Assembly: GCA_016933115.1 (NCBI GenBank)
Contig: JAFGBL010000120.1
Location: 1-32,729, forward strand
Length of the DNA stretch: 32,729 nucleotides
From: Bacteroidales bacterium
GTDB lineage: Bacteria; Bacteroidota; Bacteroidia; Bacteroidales; JAADJA01
Direction of reading: 5' to 3'
Part shown: piece after piece, positions 16,943-24,427 of the stretch
Layout: each line of letters begins with the position of its first letter
How positions within the stretch are numbered: position 1 is the first letter of the stretch
Made by a program: the position numbers and the translations under genes
The notes under the pieces: model-generated
Database searches by the model: none
Seen by the model: only the letters and a program-made list of their open reading frames with translations
Told to the model about the DNA's origin: nothing

Positions 16943-17686
16943 TTAACTAAAAACAATCACCTTGTTGATCTTCACCAGGGTTCCTTCCTTAAAGATGCCT
17001 TCCAGGTCGGTTTCTCTGATGTGGAATTTTTGAAATGCCATGGGCGGAATTCCAATGTCTGCCAGGTACAACTCGCCTATATATTTGGAGGCATTCAGCT
17101 TGAACAATCCGGTCTTCGGCATGGCCAGGGTCAGTGTAGCATTGGCTTTTATCGTCGGGTCGGAAGGCTTGCCGTTGTTCAAATCCAGTCCTGACGGCGC
17201 ATCCAGCGCCAAAACAGGGCTTCCCAATCTATTGATCTCCATGATAAGTTCGGCTGCTTTCTTTGATAATCCACCGTTCAGTCCATAGCCTACAATGCCG
17301 TCAATAATCAGGTTTGATTTTTCCGGTTTCTCTTTGAACTTTATTCCCAGTTTTTTTAAGGAATCCAACTGTTGCTGGTATTCTTTGGTATATTTTGATT
17401 GTTCAACAGCCAGGATCACACTGACTTCCACACCCCACGATTTTAACCTGCGTGCAGCCACCAGGGCGGTTTTTCCGTTGAGGCCCGTACCGGCAATTAT
17501 CTGGACTTTTTTCTTCTTCGGCTCGTTGTGGAGGAATTTCTCCTTGGCAAGCAAGGCCAGGTTCAGCCCGGCGTTTTCCATCATCTGTATATGCCCTATC
17601 CCCAATTCTTCATTGGCAATCCTGTCAATCTCCCTCATTTGTGAAATATCGACAAAAGGAATGTTTCCTTTGTAATGTGCTATCAT
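16943..17686 (-). CDS. NAD(P)H-hydrate epimerase homologue (YjeF_N domain), stand-alone
   Basis: 247 aa: a single YjeF N-terminal-type Rossmann-like domain without the NnrD dehydratase domain to which it is often fused in bacteria. The family interconverts R- and S-NAD(P)HX, so that the damaged cofactor can be repaired. Conserved features are present: the N-terminal Q-M-R-E-I-D-R helix, HIQMMENAG (33-40), LIIDGIVGYGLNGGLS with D129, and ALDAPSGLDLNNG with D162. The usual substrate loop GNNGGDGLVAARHL is changed to GTGLNGKTALVAARRL (66-81), losing the second Gly and the Asp, so activity or substrate may differ. It lies 24 nt downstream of the MsrB-MsrA gene and is probably co-transcribed with it: protein repair and cofactor repair together. 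Confidence 0.75.
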   Translation of the reverse strand: MIAHYKGNIPFVDISQMREIDRIANEELGIGHIQMMENAGLNLALLAKEKFLHNEPKKKKVQIIAGTGLNGKTALVAARRLKSWGVEVSVILAVEQSKYTKEYQQQLDSLKKLGIKFKEKPEKSNLIIDGIVGYGLNGGLSKKAAELIMEINRLGSPVLALDAPSGLDLNNGKPSDPTIKANATLTLAMPKTGLFKLNASKYIGELYLADIGIPPMAFQKFHIRETDLEGIFKEGTLVKINKVIVFS

Positions 17687-17710
17687 AATATTACGGTGTG
17701 TTAATTATCA

Positions 17711-18673
17711 TTAAAATCTTTTTGTATAGCCGTGGCAGTAAGGTAATGTACCCTTGTGGTCATAATAATCCTGGTGATAATTCTCCGCTTTCCAGAATTT
17801 AGTTGCTTTCTCCAGTTTTGTGGCAATATCATATCCCTTATCTTCCAGTATTTTAATCAGTTTTTCGGCTGTCTCCTTCTGTTTTTCATCCATGTAAAAA
17901 ACCACAGACCGGTATTGCTCCCCAACATCCGGCCCCTGACGGTTAACCTGTGTGGGGTCGTGGATCTCAAAAAACAGTTTGGCCACATTTTCATAGGTGG
18001 TTTTGGCCGGGTCGAATTCAATCTCCACTGCTTCCACATGCCCGGTGGTATGCGAACAGACCTCTTCGTAAGTGGGATTTTCCGTGTGACCTCCGATGTA
18101 CCCGGAGGTAGCCGAGATCACACCTGGCTCTTTCTGCATGTAATATTCAACGCCCCAGAAACACCCCCCCGCGAAGATCGCTTTTTCAGTTTTAGATTTA
18201 TTTTCCATATCTTTTTGTGGTACAAAATTGAGTGAAACAGAATTTACGCAATGCCTTACATTCTTATCGGTAAAGCCCTCTCCTTCGAACACATGCCCCA
18301 GATGTGCCCCGCAACTGGCACATACGATCTCGGTCCGCATGCCGTCCGTATCGGGTACCCGTTTAATGGCTCCTTTGATTTCATCATCAAAGCTGGGCCA
18401 TCCGCAATGTGAGTCAAATTTGTCGGAAGAACGATAAAGCTGTGCATCGCACCTCTTACAGGTATAGGTTCCATCTTCCTTGTAATTTACATATTTACCG
18501 GTGTAGGGCATTTCCGTCCCTTTGTCAACAATCACCCTTTTTTCTTCAGCCGTTAACGGATTAAAGTTCATATTTTTTTCAGCCTCCTGTGTGCAAGCAC
18601 TATGCCCGAAAAATATTGCAAATAAAATAATTCCGGGCGCAAGTGTATAAAAATTTTTCCCCTTATCTTTCAT
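17711..18673 (-). CDS. msrBA: Lipoprotein MsrB-MsrA fusion, methionine sulfoxide reductase
   Basis: 320 aa. A signal peptide with lipobox (HSAC, C27) predicts an exported lipoprotein. MsrB comes first (~36-153): zinc ligands C72/C75 (CKRC) and C118/C121 (CASC), GWPSF, and the catalytic C142 in RHCVNSVSLNF, for R-Met sulfoxide. MsrA follows (~162-320): catalytic C171 in GGCFWGVE, SGYIGGHTENPTYEEVCSHTTGH, and a possible resolving C313 near the end, for S-Met sulfoxide. The order is B then A, opposite to the Neisseria PilB arrangement. It repairs oxidised Met in exported proteins; the thioredoxin-like electron donor is not in the window. First gene of a two-gene operon with the NnrE homologue, divergent from the TonB receptor. 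Confidence 0.92.
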   Translation of the reverse strand: MKDKGKNFYTLAPGIILFAIFFGHSACTQEAEKNMNFNPLTAEEKRVIVDKGTEMPYTGKYVNYKEDGTYTCKRCDAQLYRSSDKFDSHCGWPSFDDEIKGAIKRVPDTDGMRTEIVCASCGAHLGHVFEGEGFTDKNVRHCVNSVSLNFVPQKDMENKSKTEKAIFAGGCFWGVEYYMQKEPGVISATSGYIGGHTENPTYEEVCSHTTGHVEAVEIEFDPAKTTYENVAKLFFEIHDPTQVNRQGPDVGEQYRSVVFYMDEKQKETAEKLIKILEDKGYDIATKLEKATKFWKAENYHQDYYDHKGTLPYCHGYTKRF

Positions 18674-18771
18674 ATAGCATTAACAATTATATTTAAAGAA
18701 TGTTTGCAACTGAATGATTATTATATATATGTTTGATTTTAAGAAATTTTAAGAAATTTGTTTAAGTGTAT

Positions 18772-18805
18772 TTGTAAAAAGCTGAACAAAATTGATTTAT
18801 TTTTG
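18772..18805 (+). promoter_or_regulatory. Candidate promoter for the TonB receptor gene
   Basis: TTG at 18772-18774 and TATTTTTG at 18798-18805, 23 nt apart, at the long end of the accepted Bacteroidota spacing. The ATG at 18844 is 38 nt beyond the box. Just upstream, TTTTAAGAAA is repeated in tandem (about 18737-18756), which could bind a regulator. Confidence 0.4.
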
Positions 18806-18843
18806 TTCGTTTGGGTAAATGTAAAATCGAACCAGCAAAAAAG

Positions 18844-21243
18844 ATGAAAAGAGTTTTACTGGGCATTGTAATTGAGCTCCTTGTTATGCAATTCCTTTAC
18901 GGGCAAAGTGGGAGAATTGACGGACGGGTTTACGATGCCAACAACAATGAACCGTTGCCATTCACCAATATTGTAATTTGGGGCACTTCGATCGGGACCA
19001 CTTCCGACCTCGACGGCAACTTTAAGTTTACCGGTTTGGAGCCGGGTTACTTAAGGCTGGCTGCAACATCAGTGGGATATGAAGCCTATATATCTGAGGA
19101 CATTCTGGTGACTAATGCAAAAGTGGCTTACATTGAAATTGCCATGAAGGAGAAGGCCATTCAACTGGAAGAAGTGGTCGTAAAAGCGTCTCCTTTCCGC
19201 AAACCCGAGGAAAGCCCCGTTTCGATGCGGACACTCGATATTTCGGAAATTGAAAAAAATCCCGGAGGCAACCGCGATATATCCAAGGTAATTCAATCGC
19301 TTCCGGGGGTTTCAAGCACGGTATCCTTTCGGAATGATGTAATCGTGAGGGGCGGCGGTGCCAGTGAAAATTCTTTTTATCTTGATGACGTTGAAATCCC
19401 AACCATCAATCATTTTTCCACACAGGGAGCTTCAGGAGGCCCAATTGGAATTATCAATGTGGATTTTATCCGCGAAGTGGATTATTACTCGGGCGCTTTC
19501 CCTGCCTCAAAAGGTACGACTTTAAGCTCGACTTTTTTGTTTAAAATGCTTGAGCCGAATAAGGACAAAATGAACTTCAGGGCAACCCTGGGGGCTACTG
19601 ACCTCGGATTATCGCTGAACGGCCCGGTGAGTAAAAATTCAGGATTATTGTTTTCTGTCCGCCGTTCGTACCTGGGCTTTTTGTTCGATGCACTTGGATT
19701 GCCTTTTTTACCCACTTATAATGACCTCCAATTCAAATATAAAATAAACATCAACCAGAAAAATGAAATTTCTTTTATCGGTTTAGGTGCGATTGATCAG
19801 TTTGAACTGAATACAGGCCTGAAGGATCCCGATGAAAGCCAGCGATTCCTGTTGAACGCATTGCCCATCAATGAGCAGTGGAGCTATACATTCGGAGTGG
19901 TTTACAAGCATTTTCGCAAAAACGGCTTCGACACCTGGGTGGTAAGCAGGAATTACCTCGATAACAGGGCTTATAAATATTATAACAACATAGAAACGGA
20001 TTCCCTGAAGACATTTGATTATATTTCATCCGAGGCGGAAAATAAAGCACGTTTCGAGCATACCTCCAGGGTCAACGGGTTCAAGATCAATTATGGAGCC
20101 GGGATCAACTATGCCCGTTACACCAACAAAACCTTCCAAAGGATATATGATACTTCATCCACCACTATCAATTACAATTCCGGTCTGGATGTATTTAGCT
20201 GGAATGCTTTCGGACAACTGAGCAAGAGTGTTTTCAAAGAGCGGCTTACATTGTCGCTGGGCCTGCGGATGGACGCCAACAACTATTCCAAAAGCATGAC
20301 CAATATGCTCGATCAGCTGTCGCCCAGGTTTTCGGCATCCTATGCGCTGACTGAGAAATTTTCCCTGAATTTCAATACCGGCCGGTATTTCCAGCGACCG
20401 GCCTATACTACCCTTGGTTTCAGGAGCAATGACAATGAGCTCGTCAATAAGGATAACGGATTAAAATACCTCTCATCCGACCATATCGTTGGAGGGGTAG
20501 AGTTTTTACCCAATGACAAATCCAAATTCACGGTTGAGGGATTTTATAAGTTCTACAGGGATTATCCGTTCTCAGTGAATGATTCGGTAACACTTGCCAA
20601 TAAAGGAGGGGATTTTGGTACTGTGGGGAATGAGGAAGTATTGTCGATCGGAAAGGGGAGGGCTTACGGATTCGAAATTCTGGCCCGTGAAAAGGACATT
20701 AAAGGGTTCAACATCATACTGTCGTACACATTTGTTCGCAGTGAATTTCAGGACCTGAGCGGAAAATACATTGCTTCGGCCTGGGACAACAAGCACATTT
20801 TAAATATTACGGTTCTGAAAAAGCTGAAAAGAAACTGGGATATCGGCGCCAAATGGCGTTTCGTTGGAGGCCCGCCGTATACTCCTTATGATATTGCAAA
20901 ATCCAGCATCCGGTCGGCATGGGATGTGCAAAATGCACCATACCTCGATTATTCAATGTTCAATACCCTGCGGTTTGAGAATTACCACCAGCTTGATGTT
21001 CGGGTCGACAAGCAATATTATTTCAACAAATGGTCATTGATACTTTATGTGGATATCCAGAATGTTTATAATTTTAAATCGGTCGGGCAGGATTACCTGA
21101 CCAACCTGGATGAAGAAGGAAACCTCAATATAGATCCTGCAACGGCAAATTTGCCCTATGATCAGCAGAAGTATATTCTTCGCCGGCTTCAAAATGAATC
21201 GGCGACCATTTTACCGACTTTAGGCATTATCGTTGAATTTTAA
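18844..21243 (+). CDS. TonB-dependent outer-membrane receptor with carboxypeptidase-like N-terminal domain
   Basis: 799 aa from the ATG at 18844; an in-frame TTG at 18811 is unlikely because it adds residues before the signal peptide. Signal peptide 1-20 (ending FLYG-Q). Residues ~22-108 are the CarboxypepD_reg-like domain (GRIDGRVYDANNNEPLPFTN ... LEEVVVKA). The plug (~115-230) contains ISKVIQSLPGVSSTVSFRND, VIVRGGGASENSFYLDDVEIP and VDYYSGAFPASKG. The rest is a 22-strand barrel ending in a Phe (IIVEF), as outer-membrane barrels do. No FecR/anti-sigma signalling domain or SusD partner is next to it, so iron, cobalamin or another ligand is as likely as glycan. The DUF2271 gene starts 10 nt after its stop. 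Confidence 0.9.
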   Translation: MKRVLLGIVIELLVMQFLYGQSGRIDGRVYDANNNEPLPFTNIVIWGTSIGTTSDLDGNFKFTGLEPGYLRLAATSVGYEAYISEDILVTNAKVAYIEIAMKEKAIQLEEVVVKASPFRKPEESPVSMRTLDISEIEKNPGGNRDISKVIQSLPGVSSTVSFRNDVIVRGGGASENSFYLDDVEIPTINHFSTQGASGGPIGIINVDFIREVDYYSGAFPASKGTTLSSTFLFKMLEPNKDKMNFRATLGATDLGLSLNGPVSKNSGLLFSVRRSYLGFLFDALGLPFLPTYNDLQFKYKININQKNEISFIGLGAIDQFELNTGLKDPDESQRFLLNALPINEQWSYTFGVVYKHFRKNGFDTWVVSRNYLDNRAYKYYNNIETDSLKTFDYISSEAENKARFEHTSRVNGFKINYGAGINYARYTNKTFQRIYDTSSTTINYNSGLDVFSWNAFGQLSKSVFKERLTLSLGLRMDANNYSKSMTNMLDQLSPRFSASYALTEKFSLNFNTGRYFQRPAYTTLGFRSNDNELVNKDNGLKYLSSDHIVGGVEFLPNDKSKFTVEGFYKFYRDYPFSVNDSVTLANKGGDFGTVGNEEVLSIGKGRAYGFEILAREKDIKGFNIILSYTFVRSEFQDLSGKYIASAWDNKHILNITVLKKLKRNWDIGAKWRFVGGPPYTPYDIAKSSIRSAWDVQNAPYLDYSMFNTLRFENYHQLDVRVDKQYYFNKWSLILYVDIQNVYNFKSVGQDYLTNLDEEGNLNIDPATANLPYDQQKYILRRLQNESATILPTLGIIVEF

Positions 21244-21253
21244 TAATTTCCCA

Positions 21254-22024
21254 ATGAAAAGAATCCTTTCAATAACAGTTTTTTTCGTGGTTCTGACAGG
21301 GTTTATCCTCGTTTCGATGAACTTGAGTTTTTCAGGACCTCAGGAGCAGGTTAAAGCTAAAAATCCAGGTCAGGCGGTGTTACAGACAAATCCTGACGGT
21401 TCAGGGGCAGAACTGGAAATAATATTTAAAAAGGGTGAATCACACAATCATCCATTGATGGCCGTTTGGGTCGAAGATACTACCGGTAAATATATCCAGA
21501 CCCTTTATGTTGCCAAATCCATTGCATCCGGCATTTTTAATTATGGAGATAATTCATCGGGCACCTGGACCCAGGGGGAGGTGAGGAGGCCGGCGGCATT
21601 GCCCTACTGGGGGCACAAAAGAGGCGATCGGGCACCGGATGGGCTTTACCTGCCCACTCCTGCTAACCCGGTACCGGATGCCTATACCGGTGCAACTCCG
21701 ACCGGTGACTTCAGACTGGAAACCCGGTTGGATAAAAACGGACCCGATGTTTATGATGTTTTGCTGGAAATCAACCAGTCCTGGGATTGGAACGAATACT
21801 GGACCAACAACAAATACCCCGATGACGAGGATTACAAGAGCTCATCACAACCGGCGGTGGTTTATCAGGCAAGGGTCGGCATGAATGATACCATCAAGGA
21901 ATTTCCCATGAAGTTTATCGGACATAGCCATTATTCAGGTAAAACCGGTGAACTTTTTACGGAAACAAATTCTTTGACTACGGCTCTGGATATCGCAGAC
22001 GAAATTGTTGTTAAGGTAAAATAA
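21254..22024 (+). CDS. DUF2271 periplasmic protein, partner of the TonB receptor
   Basis: 256 aa from the ATG at 21254, 10 nt after the receptor stop codon; an earlier in-frame start inside the receptor is less likely. An N-terminal signal anchor or signal peptide (LSITVFFVVLTGFILVSMNL) is followed by the DUF2271 region: LEIIFKKGESHNHPLMAVWVED, a variable loop with WGHKRGDRAPDG, and DAYTGATPTGDFRLE. DUF2271 proteins are periplasmic and often accompany TonB/PepSY transport genes; their biochemistry is not settled. The tight spacing implies one transcript, so it probably acts on, or helps deliver, the ligand taken up by the receptor. It ends 4 nt from the convergent gene that follows. Confidence 0.7.
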   Translation: MKRILSITVFFVVLTGFILVSMNLSFSGPQEQVKAKNPGQAVLQTNPDGSGAELEIIFKKGESHNHPLMAVWVEDTTGKYIQTLYVAKSIASGIFNYGDNSSGTWTQGEVRRPAALPYWGHKRGDRAPDGLYLPTPANPVPDAYTGATPTGDFRLETRLDKNGPDVYDVLLEINQSWDWNEYWTNNKYPDDEDYKSSSQPAVVYQARVGMNDTIKEFPMKFIGHSHYSGKTGELFTETNSLTTALDIADEIVVKVK

Positions 22025-22028
22025 TGGC

Positions 22029-22658
22029 TTAAAGAAACCTGTACAACTCGTTGTTTCGTCGGATGTTTCTTTTTTGATGAATAATATTTTCTGTTCTGCG
22101 GTCCTTTTTTATTTGCTGGAAAATTTCCTTTTCGCCCGAAACGTACAGGATGGAATAATCAACCCCATTTTCCACCATAATGAAATTTTCCGTTACATCA
22201 ATGATGATTTGGGATTCTGGTTCAAATAATGCGTCGTCCGCATATTTTTTACCAACCATTTTCGTGATTTCGTTTTTTTCTTCTTTGGTCAGGTAAGCAA
22301 AAATATATGTAAAAAAGAACAACCTGTTGTTATAAAAATGATATTCACATTTGGTTTTATGTCCGCCCACTTTCACCCGGTAAAACAAAATCTGGAATTT
22401 TGAATTCCGGTCCTTTTTTAATATGCAGTTTGGTTTGCCGTGTTTGTCGATCACTTCCTGGTAAGAAATCCCGAAATTGAGGTCATCTTTCACACGGATC
22501 GTTTGCTTTGATGGAATTTTCCGTAACTGGTCGGTTTCGTCCAGTTTGGAGTAAAATTCAGGATTTTCATACTTCGTCAATAACTTATCGTAGTAGTAAT
22601 CCCTGGGAAATAAGTTATTGTTGTAAGTCCGAAACATATTGATTGAAAGAAAACCCAT
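22029..22658 (-). CDS. Hypothetical protein, family not recognised
   Basis: 209 aa, no signal peptide or membrane helix. It is rich in Lys, Asp, Tyr and Phe. The middle has KDDLNFGISYQEVIDKHGKPN, which resembles the G-x-S/T-x-x-E-V-x-x-x-x-G-x-P turn seen in small BamE/SmpA-like and other lipid-binding folds, but nothing else supports that. Next come beta-strand-like stretches (FQILFYRVKV, CEYHFYNNRLFFFTYIF) and a basic tail. A second Met at residue 8 (MFRTYNNN) is an alternative start. It stands between the convergent DUF2271 gene (4 nt away) and the divergent NiSOD gene. No function can be given. Confidence 0.65.
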   Translation of the reverse strand: MGFLSINMFRTYNNNLFPRDYYYDKLLTKYENPEFYSKLDETDQLRKIPSKQTIRVKDDLNFGISYQEVIDKHGKPNCILKKDRNSKFQILFYRVKVGGHKTKCEYHFYNNRLFFFTYIFAYLTKEEKNEITKMVGKKYADDALFEPESQIIIDVTENFIMVENGVDYSILYVSGEKEIFQQIKKDRRTENIIHQKRNIRRNNELYRFL

Positions 22659-22735
22659 AGTTTAATCAACCCTCAATAGTCAGGTGTAAACAATTGTAAT
22701 GGAGATAAGTAACATTAACAGCCTTTTTAGCGAAT

Positions 22736-22755
22736 ATCCGGATCGGATACCGGAT
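22736..22755. repeat. Inverted repeat in the 22659-22875 intergenic region
   Basis: ATCCGG at 22736-22741 and CCGGAT at 22750-22755, perfectly complementary with 8 nt between. It lies about 120 nt before the NiSOD start and 78 nt before the divergent 209-aa gene. It could be an operator for either gene; the motif is short enough to arise by chance. Confidence 0.3.
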
Positions 22756-22860
22756 GTTCTTCAAACATCAATTTTTCGAAGGAAACAACTAAACAAATGC
22801 CGGCAATTTTTGTTATAAATAATTAAAACTGAAAAATTTACACGATAAAAATTACGAATT

Positions 22861-22869
22861 AAAGGAGAG
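22861..22869 (+). promoter_or_regulatory. Good Shine-Dalgarno site of the NiSOD gene
   Basis: AAAGGAGAG lies 6 nt before the ATG at 22876. It selects that ATG over the in-frame ATGs at 22885 and 22888, and keeps a full signal peptide. Confidence 0.65.
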
Positions 22870-22875
22870 TAGTTT

Positions 22876-23370
22876 ATGAATAAAATGATGAGGACACTAT
22901 TGTTGGTTGCAATTACCATAGGAATGAATGTTAAATCTTTTGCACATTGCGAAGTTCCTTGCGGTATTTATAACGATGAGCTCAGGATTGCGATGCTTTA
23001 CGAGCATTTTACCACCATTGAAAAGGCTATGACCAAAATCGTTGAATTATCCAATGCTTCCGATGAGGATTATATGATGATCACGCGTTGGACCAATACC
23101 AAAGAAGACCATGCCACCGAAATACAGCATGTGGTATCTCAGTATTTCATAACCCAACGGATCAAGCTTCCTGAAACCACTGAGGGCGCAGCATACGAGA
23201 AATACATCAAACAGCTTTCGCTATTGCATCAATTGATCTTCTATGCAATGAAAACCAAACAAACCACCGATATCCAATACATTGAAAAGCTACGTGTCGC
23301 TCTTGGCGCTTTTGAGGAAGTTTATTTTGATGGCGGGCACCGGCACAAAATTGAGCTGGAGCATCATTGA
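22876..23370 (+). CDS. sodN: Nickel superoxide dismutase, exported by a Sec signal peptide
   Basis: 164 aa. Residues 1-23 form a Sec signal peptide (RTLLLVAITIGMNV, then KSFA). Cleavage after A23 leaves H24 as the new N-terminus: H-C-E-V-P-C-G-I-Y. This is the nickel hook H-C-x-x-P-C-x-x-Y, where the amino group, His1, Cys2 and Cys6 bind Ni and Tyr9 gates access. The remaining ~130 residues form the expected four-helix bundle (AMTKIVELSN, WTNTKEDHATEIQHVVSQYF, YIKQLSLLHQLIF). The mature size of 141 aa is a little more than the 117 of Streptomyces SodN, with a His-rich tail (HRHKIELEHH). It disproportionates superoxide, here outside the cytoplasm. No sodX peptidase gene is adjacent; signal peptidase could do its job. 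It ends 5 nt from the convergent transporter gene. Confidence 0.9.
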   Translation: MNKMMRTLLLVAITIGMNVKSFAHCEVPCGIYNDELRIAMLYEHFTTIEKAMTKIVELSNASDEDYMMITRWTNTKEDHATEIQHVVSQYFITQRIKLPETTEGAAYEKYIKQLSLLHQLIFYAMKTKQTTDIQYIEKLRVALGAFEEVYFDGGHRHKIELEHH

Positions 23371-23375
23371 TCCGG

Positions 23376-24251
23376 TCATTTTTTCCTGTTGATCAGGTAA
23401 ACACCCACCAGAATTATCAGCATATTCCCGATGTGATGGAAAGTGATGTTTTCACCGTCGAGAAAACCCCACATGATAGCGAATATAGGAATGATGTAGG
23501 TAACCGACGATGCAAGTATCGTTGAAACATGGCGGATAAGGCTGTTCATCAAAACCATGGCTATGGCGGTTCCGATAATTCCCAGCGCAGCCAGGGCTGC
23601 AAAATGCAAAGGCCAGTTATGATGCTCGAAAACCGGTTCAATATCGGTGGAAAGCAAATATGCCAATGCCACGGGACCTACAAAAACGAATGACAGGGAG
23701 GTGATCTGAACCCCGTTGAGGTGTGTAAGCCTGGCTTTTACAACGTTGATGTTGACTGCATAACAGGTTGTTGCAAGAACCACCAGCAATGCAAACAGGT
23801 TTATTTTTCCCAATTCCACTTCTTCTCCGGCCAGGACGAGCCCGAAGGCTCCAACAAGACCCAGCAGCAATCCCACTATTTTAATGAGTTTAAATTTAGA
23901 TCTGAAAAATAGAACTCCAATCACTAAGGTAAAAACCGGGGTAAGTGAATTCAGTATTCCGGCCAGTGCACTATCGATCCTGGTTTGAGCTTTTGTAAAC
24001 AGGAAGGCAGGAATGAAACTGCCGATAAATCCCGAAACCAATAACCATTTCAGGTCCTTTCTCTTAAGAACTTTCAGGTTACGCAATGAAACCGGTAACA
24101 AAGCCAGGGAAGCAAGCAATAAACGGATGGCTGCCGCCTGTTCGTTACTGAAGCTTTTAAGACCGACCTTGATAAGGATAAAGGAACTGCCCCACACAAA
24201 CGCAAGGAGCATCAGGATGAAGATATGAAACCAGCGCTTTTCCCAGATCAT
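23376..24251 (-). CDS. EamA/DMT-family transporter
   Basis: 291 aa from the ATG at 24251 (MIWEKRWFHIF); a longer frame to 24380 is rejected because a promoter box lies inside it. Ten membrane helices in two EamA repeats of five. Typical stretches are LLAFVWGSSFILIKVGL, RLLLASLALLPV, GILNSLTPVFTLVIGVLFF in the first repeat and ALGIIGTAIAMVLMNSLI, TILASSVTYIIPIFAIMWGFLDGE in the second. EamA carriers export amino acids or other metabolites; the substrate cannot be told from sequence. A paralogue lies at 25313-26230. The short basic C-terminus (LINRKK) follows the positive-inside rule. Confidence 0.88.
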   Translation of the reverse strand: MIWEKRWFHIFILMLLAFVWGSSFILIKVGLKSFSNEQAAAIRLLLASLALLPVSLRNLKVLKRKDLKWLLVSGFIGSFIPAFLFTKAQTRIDSALAGILNSLTPVFTLVIGVLFFRSKFKLIKIVGLLLGLVGAFGLVLAGEEVELGKINLFALLVVLATTCYAVNINVVKARLTHLNGVQITSLSFVFVGPVALAYLLSTDIEPVFEHHNWPLHFAALAALGIIGTAIAMVLMNSLIRHVSTILASSVTYIIPIFAIMWGFLDGENITFHHIGNMLIILVGVYLINRKK

Positions 24252-24264
24252 AAATAAAAAAATG

Positions 24265-24293
24265 CAAATGTAAGCTTTTGATATTACCCGAAA
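24265..24293 (-). promoter_or_regulatory. Candidate promoter of the EamA transporter (minus strand)
   Basis: A consensus -7 box TACATTTG on the minus strand (complement of 24265-24272), with a weak TTTC -33 box 17 nt further up (complement of 24290-24293). Transcription would start close to 24258, leaving a leader of only about 7 nt before the ATG at 24251. Confidence 0.4.
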
Positions 24294-24427
24294 CGTGATT
24301 AAAAAATGAAATAGAGGATACAAATTCAAATCGATAGACAGGCCAGGGAACTGATCACGGTTCGAATCGTATAAAATCAAGTCAATCGGAATTACGATGT
24401 TGAATTTTAATTAATTTTGATAACCTA

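Noticed and set aside
24252-24380. 43-residue N-terminal extension of the EamA transporter
   Set aside because: The extension is polar and un-helical at first and contains a TACATTTG promoter box just upstream of the shorter start.
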